From: Odobenus rosmarus divergens
Lineage: Eukaryota > Chordata > Mammalia > Carnivora > Odobenidae
Length of the DNA stretch: 64,000 bases
Direction: 5' to 3'
NCBI RefSeq assembly: GCF_000321225.1
Contig: NW_004450945.1
Span: 260,604-324,603, forward strand
The notes beneath the pieces were generated by a model. That model did no database searches. It had not been told where the DNA came from and saw nothing but the letters and a program-made list of their open reading frames with translations. This document shows, one piece after another, positions 22,139 through 32,192 of the stretch (its first letter is position 1; each line of letters starts with the position of its first letter). Position numbers and translations under genes: made by a program.

Positions 22139-22173
22139 GACCAACAGCTTCCTCCCGGAGCTGGGAGACAGCT
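22139..22173 (+). other. Candidate 35-bp micro-exon
   Basis: Bounded by a good acceptor, 'atcctatcccctacag|ga', and a consensus-quality donor, 'gacagct|gtgagtacc'. Unique sequence 0.7 kb from the CpG island on its left. No partner exon is identified, and a 35-base length is not a multiple of three. It could be chance. Confidence 0.2.
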
Positions 22174-22524
22174 GTGAGTACCAACCCAAGTCATCGGCGC
22201 CCCGGCGTCCCTCCCCTGGCCACCGCCTCCCCAGGAGCATGCCAGACACCCTCGGCAGGGGCATCTTTCTGAGAAAGCGGGTCAGGGGAGGACGGAGTGA
22301 AGCTGCAAGCAGCCTTTCCCCAGGCTGTCACAGCTCCTGGCTGGGAGCGGCATGAGACACGCTGGGACACACTGCCCTCTTCTTTCCTCCCCGCTCACAG
22401 CAGCGCCCTGGAGAAACCCAGGCGGGGGTACACCAACGTAGATCCCTCAAAGGGCTGGAAGTGGGGTGCAGCAACGCGCAGCCGTCCCCAAACTGCGGTG
22501 CCTAAATCTCCACAAAGCAAAGAT

Positions 22525-22688
22525 GGGGCTCTGGACAGTTGGGTTCGAGTCCCGACCACAGCACTAACTAGCTGTGTGATCTATCCCAGTCGCTGCCTCG
22601 CTCTGTGCCTCAGTTTGTCCTTCTGGAAAATAAGAGGGTTGAAGGAGACGATTTTCAGGAGTCCTTCCACCCTTTCTGTGGGTAGGTG
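22525..22688 (+). repeat. MIR3 SINE
   Basis: 'gttgggttcgagtcccgacc', 'actaactagctgtgtgatct', 'tctgtgcctcagtttgtcct' and 'aagagggttgaaggagacga' give a nearly complete MIR3, ending just left of the CpG-island exon signals. Confidence 0.85.
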
Positions 22689-22723
22689 ATTCCTCCGAGC
22701 CCTCACGACAGCGAGAGACTCAC

Positions 22724-22870
22724 CTTTCTTGGGAAGCAGAGTGGGCGCAGCGAACCAGTGGGGATGGGTGCAGGGTCGCCCGGCACTGCTTCTTTCGGTG
22801 AGTCTGGCCAAAGCGGAGCCCGGGGACCCTGATCCGGCCAGTCTTCCCCCAATAAACCTCTTACTTTCCG
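22724..22870 (-). other. Candidate non-coding or 5' first exon, minus strand
   Basis: On the minus strand a CpG-rich segment ends in 'cccaagaaag|gtgagtctc', a strong consensus splice donor (GT at 22723-22722). The CCAAT box at 22923-22919 lies about 50-80 bases upstream of a plausible start, as in a CpG-island promoter. The 212-codon frame crossing it (23219-22581) reads through the donor and is Arg/Pro/Gly-rich, so it is probably not coding. No second exon is found in the window. Confidence 0.35.
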
Positions 22871-23210
22871 CCGCACTTTCTTTTTCCCCCTTTGGGGCTC
22901 CTCCCCCGGCGCGGCGCGATTGGCCGCCGCCGCGCTGCTCGGGCTCCACCCGCCGCCCTGGCTCGCCAGCCCCTGGCGCTCCGAGCTTCGCGGAGTCGCG
23001 GCCGCGGGGCGGCACCGAGGGCAGCCCCGCCCGCGGCGAGGAGGAGCCGCGCTGGGCCGGCCTGCGGACCGACGCGAGGCTGCGCCTGGCCCCGTCTACG
23101 CTCTGCCTCCACCTGGGCTGGCTTGAGCGCGCCCGCAGAGGAAAGGGTGGGTCCGGGTGATTGGCCCGCTGCCAGGCGCGCTGGGAAGATACGCCCCCAC
23201 TATATACAGA
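22861..23210. promoter_or_regulatory. CpG island with promoter motifs
   Basis: By hand count about 43 CpG in 22861-23160, against very few elsewhere. Motifs seen: GGGGCGG (23006-23012) and CCCCGCCC (23025-23032) GC boxes, inverted CCAAT boxes inside GATTGGCC at 22919-22923 and 23160-23164 (NF-Y type), and TATATA at 23201-23206. Signals suit transcription on the minus strand (CCAAT then the donor at 22723) and possibly the plus strand (inverted CCAAT then TATATA; also a donor 'ggaaagg|gtgggt' at about 23147). Probably an active or recently active promoter; the gene it serves is not identified. Confidence 0.75.
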
Positions 23211-23309
23211 GATGCACACATGCGTTCATTGCAAGATCCTGGTCTTAGAAGCGAGATCGATGCCACCCTGCCTTTTCTCGCGGGCTCTGTGTACCTAGCT
23301 GTTCTGCTG

Positions 23310-23450
23310 CACCAAAGCCCTCAATCAAAATTCAGACTACAGGATGTGCGCGCGCCCACCGTGTGCCAAGCACAGAGTGTGACAGGAAGAAACAGACTTA
23401 ATTTCGGTGTTCCGGAGCTCTTGCTCCCACAACTGACAGTCGTGGGACAA
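23310..23450 (-). repeat. L2-like fragment, antisense (weak)
   Basis: 'gcgcccaccgtgtgccaagc' followed by 'gacaggaagaaacagactta' and 'ggagctcttgctcccac' loosely match the antisense L2 'cactatgtgccaggcac..gacaaa..catggagcttacattct'. Confidence 0.4.
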
Positions 23451-23484
23451 ACAAATGTTCATGACAGCAGGACTGAATCTGTAT

Positions 23485-23600
23485 TTTCCACGGGTAGATA
23501 CCCAGTGCCTACCACAGTGCCTGGCACAAAGTAGGCCCCCAATACATGTGTATTGAATGAATGAATGAATGAATGTATGAACGAATGAAATAATCGTTAT
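23485..23600 (+). repeat. L2 3' end with (GAAT)n tail
   Basis: 'acagtgcctggcacaaagta' and 'cccaatacatgtgtattgaa' match the L2 terminus, followed by about five GAAT units (23554-23577) and decayed units to 23590. Confidence 0.85.
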
Positions 23601-24380
23601 TGAAGGAAATAATCTCAAAAATATTACTTCCCTTTCATTCATCCCCATTTCTCCAGATTTTTGCCAGAGACCTCAAGTGCTCTCTCCCATTCTAGATGGT
23701 AGTCTGTATAATCATCCTAACAGGGTTTATAATGACTTTCATTGTTCTTTGTTCACAAACCTTCTGTTGGTAGTCCCTAGTGATTTCTTCCTGACTGTCG
23801 TCATCTGTCCCCATTTTTGACACCTCCTAACAAAGGCCATCTACAAAGGCCATTGTCTCTTCACACACGGCTTGCCCACTACCACCTCCTTGACTTTTTT
23901 TCTTCCACATTTAGAGTTACCTAATTGAATCTTATTAATTTATCCAAGAAATCAAGATCCAGAGAAAGCAATTAAGGCAAAGGAGAAAAAAAGACATGAA
24001 CGGAGAAAAGGGGCTGAATGGACTATCAGTTGGAACTAGCAGGTGGCAGTCTCTACAAAGATGGCCAGCAATGCAAAACTCAGACAGTGCCCTTGCCTTC
24101 AAGGAGCTTAACTCCCCGCCAGGCAAAATAACAGGGTAATCAAAGCTGTAGAAATGTTCATGTTCTTGCACTTACTAATATCACTTATGAAAGTTAATCC
24201 CGAGAGATGATCATTTGTCTCTGGATACCTGACTCATAGTCCATGCTCACAACATTGTTACTGAACCCAAAAGCCAATAATTCAAAAGAATTTTTAAAAT
24301 TACCTGGACGAAGCAAAAATAAAACTGTTCTTTGATTTATTATTCATTCATTGAACATATTCAGGGCATGGACTTTTGTT
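23601..24380. other. Unique sequence
   Basis: No gene or firm repeat call. A-rich near 23980-24010. Confidence 0.4.
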
Positions 24381-24384
24381 CTTA

Positions 24385-24613
24385 TATAACACATTTATCA
24401 AGCACTTACATAGGTGCTTACAATGTAGTAGGCACATTGCATATATCGGCTCATTTAATTCTCATGACCAATAGGGTACTATTATTATCTGCAACTTATC
24501 AATGAGATAGAGAGAAGTTGTGTCTTGCCCATGGCTACAAGCCTACAAGTGGAGAATGCAAGATGAGAACTGAGGCAATGAGTCTTCCTGTTATTAGCTG
24601 CTCCACTATACAG
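24385..24613 (-). repeat. MIR SINE, antisense, near full length
   Basis: 'tatcaagcacttacataggt', 'ggctcatttaattctcatga', 'tactattattatctgcaac' and 'tgtcttgcccatggctacaa' match the reverse-complement MIR. Confidence 0.85.
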
Positions 24614-24779
24614 TCTCATGTGCTTCCTAGAAGTCAAGACTGGGTGCCCAGCACATGCTGGTGATTCAAAATTGAACCACATATAGTCCTGGACTTTGAA
24701 GGACTACTCATAGCTTAATGAGGCTGACAGACATATAGAAAAATAATCATTTATTATATATTGTAATTTGAAGATAACA

Positions 24780-25048
24780 TAAATGGTGGGGAATGGAAAA
24801 ATGAGGAAATAACTAATGCTGTATATTCACACAATAAAATATCTGCTGTAAAATTAACATATTATGAAAATATGTCTACAAAAGAAAAAGGCTTACAATA
24901 TAATAACTTTGTGTAAAAGTTATGGAAACATACGTCCAGTAACTGAAAGAAATGTGGAAAAGTGTTGATGTGTTGGGATTATGAGAGTATAGGCGTAATT
25001 TTTAGATTTGCTTTAATGTCAAAATGTTATTGTAACAATTAAGAAAAA
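24780..25048 (+). repeat. Old L1 3' UTR-like fragment
   Basis: 'ctgtatattcacacaataaa', 'atatgtctacaaaag' and 'taacatattatgaaa' have the character of old L1M 3' ends. The family is not certain. Confidence 0.4.
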
Positions 25049-25254
25049 ATGTTTTAGGACTCATGTACTAGGCATTCAGTGAAAAATTGTCCCCTAAATG
25101 AATGAATGACTGAGGCTACAAACTCATGAGTGTCAGCACCTAACAGTGTTGGATGTGTAGAAGATGCCCAATAAAGTGTTCTAAAGTGGATTGAAGTATT
25201 TGGAAATGCATTACTCTCTCCGTCCCTCTGCTACTATCCCCCACCTCTTTTTTC

Positions 25255-26102
25255 AGATTATCTTTACTCATATGTCTCAGAATATTGCTAGTCCCTTGAA
25301 AACAATCCAATGAGAGTCTTGGCCCTAACTCTTTAGAGTCAAGGTATTAAATGACCTCCTCTTAGCCAAATTCAACGGTTAATTCTCAGTCTTCATCCTA
25401 CTTTTCCTATCAGCAGCATTAGATACAGCTGATCAGTTTCTCCTTCAAACTCCTTCTTACTTGACTTCTCATTTTCCATTGATTCATCTGCTGCTCCTTT
25501 CCAGACTCTTTTGTTGGATCCTTCACCTCTTCATCATCTCTGAGGGTTAGAATGGCTCAGAGCTTATTCTTGACGTGCTCTGTTCCCTCCCTGGGAGATC
25601 ACATCCAGGCACATAGCATTCTCAAACATTTGTGTGACAATGACCAGTGAATTTAATCTACAGTCTGAAACCCAGACTCTATTTACCCTGTTGCTTCCTT
25701 TATATATCTTCTCAGATGTTTCATATATATTTCAAACTTTACATACTCAAAAGAAAAAAAAAAACTATTTCCACCCCTCACCAAACCACCCCCTCTCCCA
25801 GTTTTCCCAGTTTTGTAAACAACACCATCTTTTACCCAGGTGCTCAGTCCAAAAAGTTGGATTTGCCATTGATCCTTGGCTTTTACTCATAGCTCATCTG
25901 CAAAAAAGCAGCAAATTTTCTGTTTCCTCTACATTCAAAACACATCTCAAATCTGACCACTACTTCTCTTCTCCACCACAACCACCACAGCCCACATCAC
26001 TGTCCTCTCTCCCTTCATTGGCCCTCTGCTTTAAATTCTTGCCTCCAGGGTGTTTTCTCATACTTCCAAGTGACTTATTGATGGAAATCAGAATAAATAC
26101 AG
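25255..26102 (+). mobile_element. L2 LINE, 5' part of a long split copy
   Basis: 'atcagcagcattagatacag', 'ttgcttttactc'-type strings and 'cacatctcaaatctgaccac' match the L2 consensus in order ('cagcatttgacacagttgac..gaccacttctcacc'). A 157-codon frame (25634-26107) lies in this L2 and is repeat-derived. Confidence 0.75.
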
Positions 26103-26338
26103 GCTAGGCGTTGAGGGCAAGGACCTTGGAGCCAGACTACCTGGGTTCAAGGTCAAATTCTGCAATGTATTAATATAACTGGTCAAGTTACTTAACTTCT
26201 TTGTGCCTCGGTTTCATCAACTGTAAAATTAATTAATAATATAATGTCTACATCAGAGAGTTGTTGTAAAATTAAATGAGTTCATTGGAAAAGAAACTGG
26301 CACATACAAAGTACTATATAAATATTAATTATTTTTAC
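26103..26338 (+). repeat. MIR SINE nested in the L2
   Basis: 'gaccttggagccagactacc', 'tgggttcaaggtcaaattct', 'gtgcctcggtttcatcaact' and 'tggcacatacaaagtactat' give a near-complete MIR inserted in the same-strand L2. Confidence 0.85.
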
Positions 26339-26339
26339 T

Positions 26340-26812
26340 ATTAATAAAATATCATCCTCTGCTCTCAAATATTCAATGAATTCTCATCATGATTAAAGAA
26401 ATTTCCAGAGTACTTACAGTAGCCTACAAGACCCTACATGATTCGGTACTGAATTACTTCTCCAGATCTCTTACTGTGTGCTCCTCACTGCTGCCCGGCC
26501 ATGCTAACAGGTTCCTACGCCGGGCCCTTTGCATTTGCTCTTCCCTCTACCTGGAATTCTCTTCCCCCTGGCTTGCTCCCTTACTTCATTCACGTCCCTG
26601 CTCAATTGTCACCTTATGAAACCCTTTCCTGACAATCATATAAAATACTACTGCTTTTATACTTTATCTTAATTTTGTTATTTTGAATTTGCCTTTTGAA
26701 TGTTGCCTTCACTGCAATGTAAGCTGCAGGAGGGAGATATGATGTTTCCCTAGCAAATAGACAGTAGTCTGGATATAGTATTCATTTAATAAACATTTGC
26801 TGAACTATGAAT
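26340..26812 (+). mobile_element. L2 LINE, 3' part of the long split copy
   Basis: 'acagtagcctacaagaccct', 'acatgattcggtactgaatt', 'cgggccctttgcatttgctc', 'ttccctctacctggaattct' and 'gaaaccctttcctgacaatc' match the L2 3' consensus closely, ending 'atttaataaacatttgctga'. Confidence 0.9.
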
Positions 26813-27775
26813 CCAGTCCAAAACTCCCATGATTCAACTGGGACCCAAAGATATTAAGTGACCAATTCCTTGCCCCCCTCCTTTGATTTACATTTTTTGC
26901 AAGGCCAGAAAAATTGGAAGAGAAGAAATAAAACAATAAATAGCTTTTCTTGGCTGGGAGCAGAGGAAAGAAAGTACAGTACAGAGACATTTTACTTTAA
27001 GTTTCTGGATGGAAGGTGAAGAGCAGGACTGAGCCAAAAGGGAAATTGCGAACAAGGAAAGAAGTAATGATGTCACCTTCCCTGTCCTCTTATGTTCCCC
27101 CTTTTTATATTTCTTAGCCCTTTTACCCTTCCGTCCTGCCCCCCCCAGCCCAGTAGCTGCTCTCTCTATGTCCCCTTGCAGGGCTCAACTACGCCTTTTC
27201 CCATTGCCCCTGCAGTGCCCTGTTTTCCAAGTCAGTTCTCCTTCTTGCTCCTTAGAGTTTCTGTCCCTGATAAAAGCCCTTCTACCCTCAGTTTGGTTGG
27301 TCTAGGTGTAGGTAAACAAGCAGGTTGAACATAGTTGTGTTAAGATGGAGACTACTAAGAGCTCAGCCCTATCTCACCAGTGGTATGTGCTCAGGTGCCC
27401 AAATGCTATTGAAAGTCAAGTGATTTGGAAGAGGAAATTTGGCTGTGCAGTGGGAGACTTTCTTCATTCCTATCCCTCAACCTAGCGGCTATGTGACTTG
27501 CACCCCTAGAAGAAGAGAGTTGAAAGGGGGAATTCCTGGATCTCTTCCAGAACTCTCTTTGCACAGGGGTGAAGGTGAGCCCCAGGAATAGGTGACTCCG
27601 CATGGAGGTGTCAAAGTTCAACACAGCTGGACATTAGTTAAATCCAAAGAAAATGGAGTTTATTCTGTGACTCCTGACAGCTTGAAATACAGAAATGCTT
27701 CAAATGTAGGTGTTAAAAAAAAAAAAAAAAAAAACCTAAGCTTCATTCTGATCTGTGCAGAGGAAATTTGGGTGT
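26813..27775. other. Unique sequence
   Basis: Includes pyrimidine-rich DNA near 27090-27260 and an A-run at 27716-27734. No gene recognised. Confidence 0.4.
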
Positions 27776-27779
27776 TTCA

Positions 27780-28205
27780 AAAGAGAATGAGGAGAGGGGC
27801 TCAGGAGAGTCAGAGAAAAATAATTACAAGAGATTGGTCAATATAAATACGATTAGGCCAGCTGTATAGGCTGGCTGGAAGTTATTGAAGTTAAGATCCT
27901 ATCCTCCCACAGAGACTGGCCTTCCTGATGATTACATTTCAAAGGAGTAACTCTCAGGTCCTTGAGAAAGATCGTTCAGTGTTGAGATACATATTCACAA
28001 TCGTGAGCCGTTTTTAGTAAATGCTCTAAGAAAACGAGGTCAGAGGCCTATCATCAGATGTTGGCTAGAACAAACAGTAAATTTTCCTGGCAGCCTTGAG
28101 CTTTCTCAAGCAGGCATTTTAATGGGAGGCTGGGGTCATCACAGGGGCACAGCCTTATGCTGCTAAAAGCCACAGTAGAGTTTGGTCTAGTCCCTTAGCA
28201 CAGTG
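27780..28205 (+). repeat. Unnamed repeat, copy A
   Basis: Aligns by eye with 51350-51670. Shared strings: A 'cagatgttggctagaacaaa' vs B 'cagatgctggctagaacaag'; A 'ggcagccttgagctttctca' vs B 'ggcagccttgagtttcatta'; A 'acagccttatgctgctaaaa' vs B 'agagccttaagctgttagaa'. It looks LTR- or DNA-transposon-like, but I cannot name the family. Confidence 0.65.
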
Positions 28206-28905
28206 GTTTGGATGGAGTTGTTATGTGCTAAGAATTCTGCAGTGCTGAGAGGCCACTGGATTCTCCCACTAGATACCCTTCGTCGGAGGATCAGAAACCC
28301 CATTCTCCCAGGTGCTTCTCCTTTAAAACTGGCTTCGCCTCCCTTGGAATGCTTGTGTTCATGGTCAGGCCCCTCCTGTGCCGTCACGGGAGCATATCTA
28401 GATGAGTGACAGGGTGACGGGCAAAGACATGTTTTCCAAAAGACAGCCTGAGTCTTCTTGGCCTATGGCCTAAAGCTCCTAGAGACTGTTAGAAAAGACC
28501 TAATTTTCTCTCCCTGCTTTTCTCCTTCCAAACAGAAGCTTTGAAGTAAAGGTCAGGATTTTAATAAAGTCTTGGAGGATGGTTATTATGCAATGTTGAC
28601 ACTTCACTACAGCAGGAAATGTAAAGACAAGAACTTCGCATGCCGAAAGGAGAAACTTACCTTTATGGTTCTCGCTTGGCCTTGTAAGTAGTTAACAACA
28701 CATTTACCAGCTTCCAGCCTCCAAAATCTAATCCAAATTGAAAGCATGCTCTATATAGAGATGTCATCGCCTTTATTATCCCATAAGCCAAGGCACCGCA
28801 ATGTTCTTTAGAGCAGACTATCTCAGTTGTTCGCTATCTGGTGAATAACAACCAATCAGTGCCAGGCGAAATCATGCTAATATTTGCTTGTTCCTACAGC
28901 ACTTT
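28206..28905. other. Unique sequence
   Basis: Frames of 66-68 codons overlap on both strands at 28187-28409 with no recognisable protein. A few CpG are kept. No repeat recognised. Confidence 0.4.
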
Positions 28906-28909
28906 AAGA

Positions 28910-29080
28910 GGGCTGGGCCATTTAGCCTTTTTTTTTTTTTTCTTTTTCCCCTGTGCAGCAGCAGGAAGACTAAATGATCTCCTAGAAGGAAGGCACTTAT
29001 ATTATTCATATCCAGAGAAGGATTTTCAAATAGTCATACGGGATTCAGAGACTTTGTATAGGAGTTTTTTTCTCTGCCAC
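28910..29080 (+). other. Candidate splice acceptor and exon-like open segment
   Basis: A long pyrimidine tract (about 28925-28954, including a run of T then 'ctttttcccctgtgcag') ends in a textbook acceptor at about 28959, followed by an open frame reading AAGRLNDLLEGRHLYYSYP and onward to a stop at 29087-29089. A donor-like 'gtatag' near 29056 is weak. I do not recognise the peptide. It could be a T-tract beside chance open DNA. Confidence 0.2.
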
Positions 29081-29104
29081 CAGCATTAAGAAATTTGTTT
29101 TATC

Positions 29105-29225
29105 TTTTATTCATTTGTTTATTCAAACACGTGTTGAACATTTGCTCTATACAGCCACTGTGGGTGATGCTGTGGTAGGGCGGACATGGACCTTTCATTA
29201 TAGAAGAAGACACAATGTCTACTGA
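29105..29225 (-). repeat. L2 3' end, antisense
   Basis: 'tttattcatttgtttattca' and 'cacgtgttgaacatttgctc' followed by 'tgtgggtgatgctgtggtag' match the antisense L2 terminus. Confidence 0.6.
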
Positions 29226-29269
29226 GATTCTACAAAGCAAGGTTGAAATAATCTCTCTTCTTCAATGAA

Positions 29270-29465
29270 CAACTATTACATGGCATGCCCTTCAAACATG
29301 CATTATTTCTAAATCTTACAATAGTTTTGAAAGGGAGACCTAGTTTTCCCTACTTTTAGCATTGAGGAAATAAAGTCAGAGAAGCTTACTTGCCTAAGGC
29401 CACACAGCTAGTTAGAGTTGAACCCAGTGGCAAACCCCAGATTTAACAGCTTCTGCAGGCCAGAC
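29270..29465 (-). repeat. MIR SINE, antisense
   Basis: 'taaatcttacaatagttttg', 'cttacttgcctaaggccaca' and 'cagctagttagagttgaacc' match the reverse-complement MIR core. Confidence 0.8.
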
Positions 29466-29654
29466 TTCTCCATGCTACACTAAAGGCCGTGAGAAAGTTC
29501 AAGTAGAATACTTTTGGAGTATGGAGGAAGGAAAATTGCTTCGTTTGGAGGGGATCAAGGAAGCAAACTGAGAAGGTGCCAGTAGGAGGGACTGGAAAGA
29601 CAGATGGAATTAAGATTCGTTGTGATGAAGAGGGAAGGAGTGAGCGGCTACAGA

Positions 29655-29860
29655 ACAAGGCAACAACATTCATTTATTCATCCATCCAACTACTATTCCA
29701 TACGTAAATAAAAGAACTGCAATGTGAGGTGGTAAGTGCTTCTGGAAAGAGATAGCACGATGCTCATGTAAGCACACGATGCCGAGAGGTGGGAAAGGAG
29801 AGTGGGGTGACTCCTCTCACTCGCTGGAGGACATGTGAGAAGGAGTGGGAGAAAGGGCTC
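29655..29860 (-). repeat. L2 fragment, antisense (weak)
   Basis: Starts 'caacattcatttattcatcc' in antisense L2 style, then becomes purine-rich and less certain. Confidence 0.4.
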
Positions 29861-29929
29861 AAAAACTGTATTTCAATTAGATATTGGAAGAAAGGGGGAT
29901 ATCCTATTGAAATGACCCATTAGAGAACA

Positions 29930-29998
29930 AGAACTGTAACTTACTGGCCTTTATATCCCAGAACGGTGCTTGACATAAAAAAATGTTTGAACAAATGC
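29930..29998 (+). repeat. L2 3' end
   Basis: 'ctttatatcccagaacggtg' and 'gcttgacataaaaaaatgtt' match the L2 'tatccccagcacctagaaca..gcctggcaca' end. Confidence 0.6.
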
Positions 29999-30009
29999 GT
30001 GAGTTACTG

Positions 30010-30237
30010 GTGCCTGCTGAGGCTCAGGTGCTCTCTACTCCTGGCGCTTTTTACAAACATTACATCATCACTCCAGCATCTCCATGAGATAGGTATTTAT
30101 TTTTTTCCTATTCGAGACATACAAAGAATTTTGAGGCCCGGTGAGGTAATATGGCTTACTCAACATCACAGAGCTAAGAGGATGTAAAGCTGGGATTTAA
30201 GTTTTGATCCTAGAACTTGTCCTTTTTTTCCCCCACT
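30010..30237 (-). repeat. MIR SINE, antisense
   Basis: 'ctccatgagataggtattta', 'ggcccggtgaggtaatatgg', 'caacatcacagagctaagag' and 'taaagctgggatttaagttt' match the reverse-complement MIR. Confidence 0.75.
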
Positions 30238-30905
30238 CTGTCCTGCTCCAAATGCCAGGCTAAGGCAGGTGCTGTCTTGTTAGCGCTTTTGTTAGTATTG
30301 TAAATAAACATTTTCTGCAAGTGTAACATGAATATGTCAATTTGCGCTAATCATATGTGTAGAGCATGATGAATTTTCACCAAGTAAACGCAACCACATA
30401 ACTAGTATCCAGATCGAGAAAATCCCGTTACCACAAGGGACAGACTTTGACTTTATATGGTAGTCAGTGTCTTCATTTCTGTTGCAATAAAATACTCCCC
30501 CTGTAAGTCTTCATTCACACACATACCATTCATGGGAACTCATGAGTTATTGAGCTATTACCTGCCTGGAAAATGAGTTAGTCGGTAAACAATAGCTCTT
30601 CTTTGGGGAGCACGTGTGTTCCCTAAAGTCAGAGGTTGCCTTTATTAAGCACAGCACCACAGACGTGCCTTGGGATCACTGGGCCTGGGGCAAATCTGGC
30701 CGTGTCTAAATACCAAGCATTAAAAAGGGAAGCAGCAATGAGACTTCTCTATCTGATTTGAAAGTTTATTTATAATTAGCATGCTGGTTTGTTGTATTCC
30801 TACAATTATAACCTGTGAAAGTTATAGTTGTCAGAGAGTTAGCCCAGATACGGAGAAATCTTGCAAAAGAAAAGGAAGAGTGGATGCTTCAGAGAGGAGA
30901 GAGTC
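30238..30905. other. Unique sequence
   Basis: No gene or firm repeat call. Confidence 0.4.
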
Positions 30906-30909
30906 ATAA

Positions 30910-31062
30910 TAGTACACTTAACTGGAGCAAGGTGACCTGGATTGCTGTCTGGGTGTGACTGCTCATTCTCTGTGCCACCTGACACAGTCATGTCTGCTCT
31001 CTGAGCTTCTGGTTCTTTACCTTTAAAATGGTCATGAACTTGCAATATTGTACTGGAACAGT
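30910..31062 (+). repeat. MIR SINE
   Basis: 'aggtgacctggattgctgtc', 'ctctctgagcttctggttct' and 'acctttaaaatggtcatgaa' follow MIR order. The next stretch (31065-31110) may be a MER5-type remnant. Confidence 0.6.
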
Positions 31063-32040
31063 GGTCATCAGCCCTTACTAAGCATCTCAATCACCTATGC
31101 CTTTTTAATTATGTTTTAGTGTTTTTTTGGACCGTTTGTTTTGTCTTTAATACTAGAGACGTCCAGTCCTTATGCTGACTAGTAGGTTGTGGGCGTAGAG
31201 TGAGATTAATCACCTCACTCCAGAAGTGATTCTAATAATTGAAATTTGATTAGAGAACAACTGGACTTGCTGGTCATATATTAGTTCATATATTAGATCA
31301 TGTATTAGTTCAAACATAAATTGGGAAAAGTTCACAAATAGTCACTTAATCTGACTCCAAAAGCTGTATATTTAAAATGTATTTATCTGAGACAATTACC
31401 CCAGGGTTTTTATCACAAGAGATAATTAAATGTAAAATACATTTAATAAAATTTGCACATTTGTCATGGTTGAATATCACATAAAGTCCACAGGAAAGAA
31501 GAACAATCCAGAGATTGACTGTTTTTGCGTATGTTTATTAATCTTAAATGAACTATCATATTGTTTGCTTATTTAAGATCTGCTTTGATATTTAGAAAGG
31601 TTATCATGTGAAAATAAAGATGAAGCCAATTCAGAGATTAAAACAATTAGTAAATGTAAAATCCTGTATTGCATTCCACAGAAAATGCACAGTAAACTTA
31701 AAAAAGTTTTCGAGTATGAAAGCCGAGCAACCATATATACTCATATTCATGCTATAGAATACAAGATGACTTCCAGCTGGGAAGTCAGGGAAGTTTTAAG
31801 GAGAGGGTCTTTGAGATCAGTCCTGAAAGATGGATTGGATTTGTCGAGAAGGGAGGCAGGTGGGAGGTACTTAGGCAGTAGACACAGCAGGGGCAGACAC
31901 CTGGTGGCGTGGACGTGCACAGCAAGGAGAAAAGAAAGAAATGGTCGATGTTTCTTGACTGTAGTCTCTATCCCTGGGAGTAGGTAAAGATAAGGTAAGA
32001 AAGGCTAGCTGGAAACTAGTCATGGCAGGCTTGGCTTTGT
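31063..32040. other. Unique sequence with a 12-bp tandem triplet
   Basis: Apart from the tandem at 31274-31309 and a possible antisense L2 piece near 31790-31960, nothing is recognised. A 100-codon plus-strand frame (31685-31987) shows no domain. Confidence 0.35.
31274..31309. repeat. Three tandem 12-bp units
   Basis: tcatatattagt, tcatatattaga and tcatgtattagt in direct tandem. Confidence 0.95.
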
Positions 32041-32044
32041 TAAA

Positions 32045-32192
32045 GCATTGTCTTCTGAAACTATGCGAAGCCCTTCAAAGTTGATGAGTAAGGGAGCAAG
32101 TTGCTTCAGGTCACAGAGGTGATAGGAGTTAGAGGGGTCAACTGGAATTCAGATTGTCTGAGCTGAAGTCAGAAGATTATTCTCACTGTCCC
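32045..32192 (-). repeat. MIR-like fragment, antisense
   Basis: 'aagttgcttcaggtcacaga' and 'tcaactggaattcagattgt' match the antisense MIR core loosely. Confidence 0.5.

Noticed and set aside
22581..23219. 212-codon minus-strand frame, with 143- and 118-codon plus-strand frames
   Set aside because: All lie in the CpG island, where stop codons are rare in every frame. The compositions are Arg/Pro/Ala/Gly-rich and the minus-strand frame reads through a strong splice donor.
25634..26107. 157-codon plus-strand frame
   Set aside because: Lies inside an L2 element; no intact LINE protein domain is visible.
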